From Opisthocomus hoazin (Eukaryota > Chordata > Aves > Opisthocomiformes > Opisthocomidae): a DNA stretch of 64,000 nt. The DNA is taken from positions 27,845,979-27,909,978 of the forward strand of contig NC_134421.1 of the NCBI RefSeq assembly GCF_030867145.1, read 5' to 3'. Below, one piece after another: positions 51,501-60,104 of this stretch. Positions within the stretch are counted from its first letter, which is position 1, and the number at the start of each line of letters is the position of its first letter. The notes below the pieces were generated by a model. That model was not told the origin of the DNA. It saw only the letters and a list, made by a program, of their open reading frames with translations, and ran no database searches. Made by a program: the position numbers and the translations under genes.

Positions 51501-54500
51501 ACTGCCGGAGACAGAGTAGACATTTGGTCTATGCAATACAGCTGCTCTTTTGTTTGTTTTTAAAAACAGAGCTAGAAAACAAATTCTGCATAAATTTCTC
51601 TCTGATTTTTGTTGTCTTTGAGAGCAAATGTTTAGGCTTCATCACATTTTTAGCTATGTAAGTATTTTTTTTCTGAAGAGAGAAATTTAACACATTGTCC
51701 AATATTGTGCAGATATAGTGCTGACTCCACCATGAAAACTGCAGTGTCAGAACCACTGACCAGAACCACTGTTGAGGGAGCAATAACAACTTTTCTCTCA
51801 GTAGTATCAAAATAGCATGGGTTTGTGCTGCTGCAAAATTCAACATAGCTGGGATACAAAAAATAGTATTGTTTAGATCAACATAAAATTCAGTCTTCAG
51901 TATGCACCCAGCTGCACATAAAACCGAGGACAAATATAAGCGAAAACGAGCATTTCCTTGAATCAGGTCCTTAGCAACCACACAAACATGTGCAGCTTGA
52001 AGTAGTGTTGACAGACATCCTTCTCTTGAGGAAACCTGCATTTGTCCAGACCCTTTCTAGCAAACGGCGTCGCATCTAAAATCAGACATATTGACACAAA
52101 GTTTCTGTGCTTACTGATTTTAAAGAAAATAATCTATAACTCTCTAGCAGCAGAGTTTAATCAATGATTTAGTAAACTGATTATTGCATAAAACAATCCA
52201 CTGTTGCTTTTGGGTGATTGTACACATACTGAGGAAGACACCATTTTAGTAGTTACCTTCCGCTGGGGTAACTGGATGATGTTAGTGCCTGTTTACACAG
52301 AAAAGCAAACAGGTAACTCAATTTGCAAACAGAATTAAATATAATCCTTTTAAAACACAGTGAACCTCAGGCATAAGTCTTTTTCTTAATGTTGTAAGCA
52401 TGATTCCAATGTCATTTGCATTTACTTGTTTATTTAGTTTTGAATTCTTCTCCTAGTTCATGGTTTGATGTGCCTAGCAAATTTTAAGTGATTTGACATT
52501 TTGACTACAGATTTTAAGCATTGCTTTACTACAGACTACTACCACATTTACCTTAAATATTTTACACTCTTGCCACTCCTTTTTTTTCTTTGATTTGTAC
52601 TACATTTTTAATAATCAGCCTAATACTCTCTAGTGTCTCCATTGCACAACTTGTTCTCACACAGTAGTTGTGATCTTCACACAATCATATTCCATGCCTA
52701 ATGCTATGTTGCCATCTGTTGACCAATTTAGCAATTGTAGTATTAAGACAAGACATTCAAGAACATTAAAAAATCTCTGGAAGATTTTATAAGCTTATAT
52801 CTCAATTTTGTATTTACTTCTTTTTCTCTATCTCAGAAAGTTATTTAAACATCTTAGCATTTATCTTCAACATTTATTAATTTGAGGAAAAAAAAAGTAT
52901 TAGGCCTTCAAAGCTCTTCAAAGGCTACTTAAGGAGACTGTCTGAAGGCTAAAATAAATCGGGAAGACTTTGGGAACTAAATTGTAAGAGAAACATACTG
53001 CATGGACAGAATTGCCTATCTTGCTATAATGTTACACTTTTCAGTTTCAAAAGGAGTCCAAAGGGATCAAGATAATATTGCTGCAGTAAAAAAAAAAAAA
53101 AAAAAGAAAATAAAAAGGGGTCAAAGTGTTTACTATGTGATTCATTATTCATGTTTTTTTGGATCACTTTCAGTTTAAACTTAAGTACAGATGGAAAAGT
53201 AACATGTTTGTATAGGATAGTATTTCAGCTGGATTTAACACAGTGCAAGACTTGCTTTTATCAGGATATATAGTATCAGCACAGGCAAGAAGTGCTTCAT
53301 GACTGCTTCACTCAGCATCCGAAAAGTATATGTACCTCTAAATATGACAGCACATATAATACAGAATATGTATTACATTTTTTTGACTCAAAGGAGATTT
53401 GTAGAATTAACTTCAGAAATACTGGAAAGGCTAAAAAAAAATCTGATCATGAGCACCATGTATAAAAAAGGATTGGTTTTATATAAAGTCATTAGAATAA
53501 TATTAAAACAAAATATTTTAAAGAATTTATATATGGAAGTCTATTTCCAAAAAAACAGGAAAAAAAACCAACTTTGATATGTATATTTCTGGAATAGATA
53601 AAGTAAGTATGAATTGGGTCTATTAATAAAAATGAGAATGCTTTATATTTATACAGCAATACACAAACTCAATCAACTCAATGGCTTAAACATTGCATTG
53701 TGGTGGTGACTTCAAGAACTTACATGGATATAAAAATTTCATGCAGTCTCTCTTCAGTGACTCACCTTTGAATCATCCAGTTCCAGCTTTTTCAGAGACT
53801 TTCTGACATAATCTATGAAGGAGGATGATTTGGAGTAAGTTTTTCCAACATGTCGATCACTGCAAATACAGCATTGAGATGCATGCTTTTATACTTCCAA
53901 CAACAGAAAGTTACACATTTTAAATTACTTTTTAATTGAATTTTTAATTCAGGAGAAATAAATTAGTTGGACACCTACTACTGCCAGTTGTAACAATATT
54001 CCTTTTTCCACCCTTCTACTTAAAACAAAACAAGCTAGCTAATACAAAGAAACTTCTAGATACACCAACTGTACAATTGTACTGTGGTTATAGCACGGTT
54101 ATTATTTTACCTAAAAATCTGAGAGTTGAAGGTTTCTTTTTAATTTCTCCACTAATACTTTTATTTCCCTATATGAATGAAAAAATTCTTATTTCCGTTG
54201 ACAGATATTTCTTTCCATACTTCTATAATACTCCTATTATTTACTATAATGCTGCTGTAATTCATTTACCATCAACCACAGGACTGAGCAAATGCCAAGC
54301 TGGAGTAAAATTTCACTTTTGCCTGTTACCTTGTGTTCTTATCCTTGCAATTTTTATTTCACTAAGTGATGCCAGAATTTTCTCCTGTTTACAACTCAAT
54401 AGTCTACTTTTGAAGCCAGCCAAAAATGTGGGTTGTTTCAGAAAACACGTTAAAATAATGCACAAAAACTTAAAAACCGTACAGGAAGACTGAAACCTAA

Positions 54501-57500
54501 CAGGCCACTTACACTTGTTCTCTTCTCTGTGTTTAAAATATCCTTAAGAAACAACATGCAAAATTTTTGTTAGTCTGAATTTGCTTTCTTGTGTCCTAAC
54601 GTAATTCCTCTTCCAGCTGTGCAGCGCAGGTGTTACATTTTCAGCTACAGAATTTTTAGCTACTAAATTGCTTAAGAAGAAATACATTCCCTCCCCGCAG
54701 TGAAATACTGAATAGAAACATCTTCACTTAAAACTTTTCCCTGTCTTTATTCTTAGTAAATTCACTTTCTTCTTATTTAAAGATCAGAATTAACATCTAC
54801 TGAGGACAACAGAAAGACTTCAGTTAGTGGCAGTTCTAATGCTGTTTAGCTGGCAAGGACCTTCACTCACTGAGAATCATTGAGAATCATTACTGTTGTC
54901 ATATTTAACATTCAGACACATCTAAATATTTGGGCTGATGCTGTCTGAAAACCAGTTAATGATTATGCTGCCATGTCACTCTTTGAAAGACAGGCATCTG
55001 CCTCCTAACCACAAGCTACCAGGAGAAAGATATTGTCTGGGTCTGGCTGGGATGGAGCTAACTTCACAGCAGCCCATACAGTGCTGTGCTTTGGATTGGT
55101 AACTAAACAGCGCTGGTAACACACCAGTGTTTCAACTATTGCCAGACAGTGATTGCTCAGCATCGAGGTCTCCTCTGTTTCCCCCTCTGCTCCCCAGGGA
55201 ATAGGTTGGGGGTGCTCAAGAAGTGTGGGGGGACACGGCCGGGACAGATGACCTGAATGGACCATAGGGATATTCCACTCCGTATAACGTCATGCTCAGC
55301 AATAGAAGTGGGGAAGGGTAGTCTATGCAAGGTAGCCATTGCTTTTATTTCAAAAGTATAATCTTAATTACTTACTCTAAATTATACTTCCTTTAACAAA
55401 TGAAACATATTACCATCTATCTCACACCTTTTCTTTACAATTTCGTAGCCATGATTTTACATGTGATATTTTACGTAATTTTAAAATAAACAAGCATTTC
55501 TTCTTTCAGGAGATTGACCTTCTAAAGGGTAAGCTGTCTGGTTCCACGTTTAGCAAAAGATTTGGGGGTATCTGCACTAGCACTCATTTTAGATCTGGAG
55601 TATAATTCTGGTTTCCCCCGCCTCTCCTGCCTTGCTTCACATTGTGGAATAGGATCAGAGCTCAAAATACGAGTAATTTTCAAATTAAACTAAACTGGAA
55701 GGTGTGATTCTGGATATGCTCCAAGTGCTAACAGGCATATATCCCACAGAACTAAATAAAATCTAACCCAGTTACTCCAGAAGAGAGTATAGTGCAGATC
55801 TCATGTCCTCAGCACCAGCTCTCCAAATCCGACCCTACAAGGGCACAGTACATGCCAGTGTAGGCATAGACAGTAAGTAGCTCAGCCATGGTGGCCAGTG
55901 AGCTTTCAGCAGTTTTTCTCAGGAGAAATGGAAGTGTTTTTTTGTCTTCTGCAGTATTAAAGCTGCCAGAACCTCTGCATAACAGGGCAGCCCAGGACTG
56001 TGTTGACTTTTTAGTGAATTTGCTGTCATTTCTCTGGTGAAGATATGTTTTACCCACATATCCAGTACTAAAGAGGACCTACTTCAGCTATGGGTAAAGG
56101 AAGGGCAATACACTTGTGATGTGGATTTAGGATGAACAAAACTATCCTGCATTATAATACCAATATGTATATATATTCTGATAAAACTAATACTTCCACT
56201 CATCTGTTTTCTAAGAAACACTTTCTCTACAGAATAGAGGTGGAAGAGGATAAGACCTTTGGTTCGTATTCTGTGAATTCAGAGCTTCGTACCTTTTGGT
56301 GACACCATAAATTTCTTCTATAATAACCTGAAGAACAGCTCGATAAAACAACGATTCTGTAGGCAGCTGCAAAAAATTTTACAACATCAAAGATTTAAAA
56401 TTGGCATGGAAATTAAGATCAGAGTAACAAAAACAGTATTGGCTTCCTTAACGACTTATTGGCCTGTATTCTTTACAATCAGTCATAACAGGTTTAAGAG
56501 GACAATTTACTAATGTTCTTGCATCCAGTTAAAATTACGTTTTTGGGTCAGATTCTAACATAACCATGAATGCAAGAAAAAACAAAGAAACCCAAACTCT
56601 GAAGTTAAAGTTCAAAGGTTGGCAGAAGGAAAAAGAAGAGAGGAAAAATGTACTGATCGTGATCCAAATTCTACTACACAAAATAAATATAACAATTTCC
56701 CTAAACCGTTTTAAAGACAAAAGGAGTAATTCTCTAGCTGAATCACCATACACTGTAGTCTGAACCATGCAGAAAGTACCATACTCATAAAAACAGAATA
56801 TACTGAAAACTTCATATCTTTCTGTATGAAAGATCTGTTTGCATAAAAATAGTTAACGCTTGCCATTTAAAAATTCACGGCAAAATGCATTTACAGCAAA
56901 AAGACTACTGGGGTCAGAAGGCTTACACATGGAAAGAAGAGGTCTCTCAGTCTTGCCTTTTAAATATTTGCACAGTTGGTGCACCATCTTCAAAAGGATA
57001 ATTTGACCAACAATAATTCAAAGTATTCACAGGGAAAAAAATATACAAGGATTAAAAATGAGAATGATGTTTCTAACAGGTTCAAGCTTTTGTCATAACA
57101 ATTGCTATTTTTACATTAGTTGATAAAACACTGGGACAGAGTGATCCAAACCAGGGATATCAGAAGGACATTTGTACTTAATTTATGTACTAGCTGAAAG
57201 ATAGCGGAAGAAGTTAAGATGGGTAGTTTAATGTCTTAAATTTTAAGCTGTCCTTTTCTTCCAGACTCCAATTGTCAAAAGAAAACATATTCACTAAGTA
57301 CAATCACAGCAATAAAAATGTGACTTCATGATGACACTTGCTATTTATCATGATTTGATATAGTGTGTGCTAGTATATTAGATTCCAGAAATGCAGAAGT
57401 TCAATACAAGGTCACAGATTAAGCGCATTCAAGGGGGGTGAAACATATTTTATCTTAGAATGGCTAAAATAAACACTATTACTTACCATTTGGCCAACTG

Positions 57501-60104
57501 CAACTCGCTCCGAAGCCTTTAAGAGTGAAGGAATTAAATTGCTGGTATGTTTATTCTTTATCAGAACATTTTATAAACACATTGTATAAAAGTCAGAGGA
57601 GATGACATGTTGAAAGATTAATGGTGTGACATAACACGAGCTTGCACACTTAAAAGTGTTAATACTTTTAGGGACTCATAATCAGCTCACTTCTGTTATT
57701 TTGGTTTATTTATAGGAGAAGCAACGACAACGAACTGTATGGAAATAGGTGGGTGCAAAATTTGTTTGTTTTCTTAGTATCGTAAAAGAGTATCAGAGGA
57801 TTACTTTCTGTGAAAATGCTAAAAAGAAATGCATTTTTCTTGAGTCTGTTCCTATTGAAATACAAGAAATTCACTTTGCACATGCAACTATTTTGAAGCA
57901 GGTATTAGTTCACTGTACAATGCCTTTAAACACTTTTAGTCCCTAGTACTCAGATAAATTCAACTTCCATATGTAAAGTGAAATAAAATAAAAACTTCAG
58001 AGGGACTGCAGTTTAAGGTGCTGTGCATTATCTTTCACTAGATTCTTCAGACCATAAACCCTGATGCAGGTGTGACAGTACTTGAATTTTATGATCCATA
58101 GTGACAAAGAATAATAAATAATTAGAAGTGTGTAATATTTTTTCACAGTTGAAAAGATACTGTGCCTATAAAAATTTCAACCGAGTATTAAAGATCATAG
58201 TAGATAGAAATTAAGACAAAAATTCAGTAAATTCTCTGACACTACAACAAATCAGATAGTAAACCAAAAATGCCTCACGACTTATGGGTCATCGTCACCT
58301 TTAGTCCCCAAACACCACTACAGTAAATAAGACTGCTTGTCTGTGAATCACCCCCTTCTCCTTCTAGGATAGGAAGTCTTTCAGACTGTTCTTCAAACAC
58401 ATTCCAAGTTGTTGCAGTTCCTCCGTTCATGGCTTTGGCCGACTATCAGGTTTGATTTCTGCTGCATAAACTATAGCTCTCATATCAGCGTGTATTTGCT
58501 GCTGCTTAGAAGATGGATGTGAGTTCTAACACGTATTGTAAGGGTCTGAAACTGACACTCTCATCCAGAACCTTTGGCCCCTGGCACTTTGACCAATTGA
58601 ATGGCATGTAACAATGACCATCAGCAATAACGCTAAGCGTCATTTCTCAGCAGACTCGGCTTCTCCTAGCCAGCCATTACCCCTAGGAAGATGGGTGTCT
58701 AGCTGCACTGCGCTGTCTCCCTTGCACCTCCTAGAAGGCAAGGAAAATTCTAGTCGTGAAAAACGCATGAATTACCAACATAGTAACAGTACAAGTATCT
58801 AGTGACACAGGAGAACTCTTTGCCTTTTGTGAATGTTTAAACAAAAAGAGTTTTTAACTGCCAAATTTCTGTGATTTCTGCAAAATCTAAAATAGATATA
58901 TATGGCACGATCAGTACTGTCTCTTGGGGGCCATTTACTTACAAAATTTATCTTCCTATCATTGCTGAAAAACAGCCCAAACTTTTGCTATCCAAAAGAA
59001 ATGGAATGGGAATGGAAATAGCCAATGTGTCAGATGAGGAAGAATTTGTATTGCATGACACTGACAGGAAAAAGAGAAAAGGCAAATCCCTTTTAAAGCA
59101 CTTTTTGTGGTAAGTTTTACAGCAACATTTCTAAAAGGAACAATTTTTTTCTTGTACCTTGCCAAGCGTAACATATTTAAGCCTTACAAATACTAAACAA
59201 CTGTCCTCCTATACCTTCTCCTGATAGCATTTAATTACCACGTTAGTTCAAGTTTACATAACCTTGATATGTTAGCCTGTACTGAGTCTTTAGTCCACAC
59301 TGTTCTCTGTAACGGAGGTACAGAGCTCACAGCAGAAGCTAGCCAGAATGTGACGTGACCCATCTTGATACCAGAGATTAAAAATTATTAGAGGAAAAGA
59401 ATAGTGGTCTTCTAACTGAAAAAATGGTTGAAATTTTCAGTACCTACCTGTTTTTTCAAATCAGACAACAGTTCATCATTGACGAGGTTAGGTCTTTAAA
59501 AGCACTTAATCTCTTGGTGCAATGCTAAAAAGATGTTTCCAGTCTCTTAAGCCACATGGATTTTAAAGCTCTTCTAGTTTTTGGAACAGGTTTGTTTAGG
59601 TTTTAAACAGTCAGAACATTCAATGTTATGAATCATGAAGGCGTTGGGGGAGTTACTGATTGCAATCCTTCTACAATTACCTTGTTCCCCCCTAAGTCCT
59701 TGGCCAGGAACTGTTACCCTGAGGGGTTACCTTGTTTAGGTTTCAACAAAGGTTTAGCCTTTTTGTCCACTCTTAAAATATATTTCTGTCAATACTCATT
59801 TTTTTCATGCCTTCAGCAAGTATAAAATATATAAAGCTGGAAGGTCTATTTTTTTTAGATATAATTCATCATGCTTACAACATTAATGATGTTATTCTGT
59901 AGAGTCTTGGATTAAAGTCATGGCTCTAGGATTAGAAGCCAAAAACAATGAATCCTATAACATCTGGTTAAAGCTTTCAGTAGGAAAAAGAAAAGAAGGG
60001 GAATCATACCAAGCACGCTGACATTCTAGCATTGCGACCACAGCACCAGCCCTTGTCCTTCAAGTACTGACACATGGGAAATCCCCACACATCCTCTGGG
60101 CATT
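36487..60104 (-). CDS. METTL25: METTL25 (methyltransferase-like 25), C-terminal seven exons, partial gene
   Basis: This is the gene span; the exons are listed separately. METTL25 belongs to the METTL25/RRNAD1 family of predicted class I SAM-dependent methyltransferases (Methyltransf_32 type); its substrate is not established to my knowledge. Seven exons (60104-60010, 57516-57487, 56366-56293, 53859-53766, 38913-38839, 38219-38148, 36585-36487) join without a frame break into 178 residues plus a TAA stop. Family signatures seen in order are [41 protein letters not shown], a lysine-rich helix, [39 protein letters not shown] and [17 protein letters not shown]. All introns are GT-AG; the largest is about 14.9 kb. 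The first visible exon begins in phase 1, so at least one earlier exon is missing, and the promoter and methyltransferase core lie beyond the right edge. RRNAD1/METTL25B is the nearest alternative; I prefer METTL25 from remembered family sequence. Confidence 0.9.
38148..38219 (-). CDS. METTL25: METTL25 exon [13 protein letters not shown]
   Basis: A 72-nt exon, phase 0 at both ends, with acceptor CTTTCAG and donor GTATTTA. It encodes 24 residues including [20 protein letters not shown], a hydrophobic segment conserved near the C terminus of METTL25/RRNAD1 proteins. The frame is open upstream into the intron, but that extension has no family similarity, so the CAG acceptor sets the boundary. 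Confidence 0.9.
38839..38913 (-). CDS. METTL25: METTL25 exon [19 protein letters not shown]
   Basis: A 75-nt exon, phase 0 at both ends, with acceptor CCCTTGCAG and donor GTAAAAG. It encodes 25 residues: VPDSCI followed by [19 protein letters not shown]. The charged helical peptide leads into the hydrophobic LAPCIE segment of the next exon, as in the family. Confidence 0.9.
39966..40087 (+). mobile_element. CR1 LINE 3' tail fragment
   Basis: About 120 bases on the plus strand match, in reverse orientation, the 3' UTR of the CR1 at 49.86 kb: GTGTAGACGTGG, GGACATGGTATAGTGG, AATGATCTTAGAAGTCTTTT and CCAACCTAAATGATTC, ending in octamer-like ATGATTCC/ATGATTCT at 40087. No coding part is recognisable at this insertion, so it is a very short 5'-truncated copy. 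It lies in the 14.9-kb METTL25 intron, antisense to the gene. Confidence 0.85.
40400..41530 (+). mobile_element. ancient degenerate CR1-like LINE body
   Basis: A badly decayed LINE reverse-transcriptase region on the plus strand. Scattered frames still read as CR1 blocks in the right order: [13 protein letters not shown] near 40565-40600 (motif A), [10 protein letters not shown] near 40740 (the SGVPQGS block), [20 protein letters not shown] near 40970-41030 (LGVLVDxxLxxSQQCAxAAKK), and [18 protein letters not shown] near 41240-41295 ([16 protein letters not shown]). Many stops and frameshifts are present and the FADD segment seems deleted. It appears much older than the other CR1 copies, perhaps from another CR1 or related clade. 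Confidence 0.7.
45096..45122. repeat. A-rich low-complexity tract
   Basis: A run of 17 A, one G, then further A. No retropseudogene body could be recognised next to it. Confidence 0.8.
45278..45325. repeat. 25-bp tandem duplication, two copies
   Basis: TCACTAGTAATTCTGTAATT is followed 25 bases later by TCACTAGTAATTCTGTAGTT, the two units differing at one or two sites. It is a short tandem duplication inside the METTL25 intron. Confidence 0.75.
47703..48560. other. compositionally distinct intronic segment of unknown origin
   Basis: About 850 bases, richer in G+C and CpG than the flanking AT-rich intron, starting abruptly with TGTGACGGGCACAATGCC after a very AT-rich stretch. It has no long open frame and no CR1 similarity. 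A TATA-like ATTAAATA lies near 48376. It could be an old LTR or a conserved regulatory island; the sequence alone does not decide. Confidence 0.3.
48650..48664. repeat. poly-T tract
   Basis: A run of about 15 T just after another short T-run. No associated element was recognised. Confidence 0.75.
49858..50861 (-). mobile_element. CR1 LINE, 5'-truncated, second subfamily
   Basis: About 1 kb of CR1 inside the 14.9-kb METTL25 intron, in the gene's orientation. The minus-strand 3' end reads GGTCTTTTCCAACCTTAATG followed by ATTCTATA-type octamers. That differs from the GTCTCTTCCAACCCCTACC and ATTCTGTG tail of the 29.4-kb copy, so it is another CR1 subfamily. It matches the tail at 39966-40087 on the opposite strand. 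Similarity ends near 50861, within the RT domain. Confidence 0.93.
49967..50861 (-). pseudogene. CR1 ORF2 fragment (RT palm to C terminus)
   Basis: About 298 codons open from [18 protein letters not shown] through the FADDTKLGG catalytic box, [46 protein letters not shown] and [18 protein letters not shown] small indel near 49980 shifts the frame just before the expected C terminus, so the last residues are aberrant and a stop follows at 49967. The open frame extends above 50861 into unrelated flanking DNA by chance. The long uninterrupted frame suggests a fairly recent insertion. Confidence 0.9.
53088..53105. repeat. poly-A tract
   Basis: An uninterrupted run of about 18 A followed by A-rich sequence. 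No recognisable retrotransposed body precedes it. Confidence 0.8.
53766..53859 (-). CDS. METTL25: METTL25 exon [10 protein letters not shown]
   Basis: A 94-nt exon with acceptor ATTTGCAG and donor GTGAGT. The first base completes a split Ser codon and 31 codons follow, ending in phase 0. The peptide contains [20 protein letters not shown] and then a basic/acidic helix [11 protein letters not shown]. The next downstream exon is about 14.9 kb away across the largest intron, which holds several transposon insertions. Confidence 0.9.
55034..55345 (+). mobile_element. partial LTR resembling avian ERVL-type endogenous retrovirus LTRs
   Basis: A non-coding fragment of about 310 bases, beginning at TGTCTGGGTCTGGCTGGGAT. 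It contains AGCAGCCCATACAGTGCTGT, GACACGGCCGGGACAG, GGGATATTCCACTCCGTATA and ACGTCATGCTCAGCAATAGA. These blocks, in this order, are what I recall from a common neoavian ERVL LTR, in which the last one contains AATAAA; here it reads AATAGA, so the polyadenylation signal is damaged. The 3' half of the LTR is missing and no retroviral gene is next to it. It lies in the METTL25 intron between 53859 and 56293, antisense to the gene. The family assignment is from memory. Confidence 0.62.
56293..56366 (-). CDS. METTL25: METTL25 exon LPTESLFYR
   Basis: A 74-nt exon with acceptor TTTTTTGCAG and donor GTACGA. It starts in phase 0 and leaves two bases (AG) that form a Ser codon with the first base of the next exon. 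It encodes 24 residues beginning [33 protein letters not shown] is a conserved block of the METTL25/RRNAD1 family. Confidence 0.9.
57487..57516 (-). CDS. METTL25: METTL25 30-nt microexon
   Basis: A 30-nt exon in phase 0 at both ends, encoding [10 protein letters not shown]. It sits between the [11 protein letters not shown] exon and the LPTESLFYR exon, exactly where the family has an ERVAxGQ-like segment. The donor GTAAGT is strong. The acceptor ends CTCTTAAAG, with A instead of a pyrimidine before AG, so it is weak. Because the length is a multiple of three, skipping would delete ten residues without a frameshift. Confidence 0.82.
60010..60104 (-). CDS. METTL25: METTL25 exon with the [11 protein letters not shown] motif (first exon in window)
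   Basis: A 95-nt exon. The acceptor is TTTTGCAG just above 60104 and the donor is GTATGA just below 60010. It starts in phase 1, its first two bases completing a Glu codon, and ends in phase 0. It encodes 31 full codons containing [20 protein letters not shown] and RMSACL. The cysteine-rich [11 protein letters not shown] block is the most recognisable motif of the METTL25/RRNAD1 family. The open frame carries on for only one codon past the donor, so the exon boundary is well supported. Confidence 0.9.

Noticed and set aside
53088..53105. Poly-A tract as the tail of a processed pseudogene
   Set aside because: The preceding bases show no recognisable mRNA-like body, no polyadenylation signal at the right distance and no clear target duplication.
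54077..54493. 138-codon plus-strand frame in the METTL25 intron
   Set aside because: Antisense to the gene; its Phe/Ile/Leu-rich translation is what AT-rich DNA gives. No recognisable motif.
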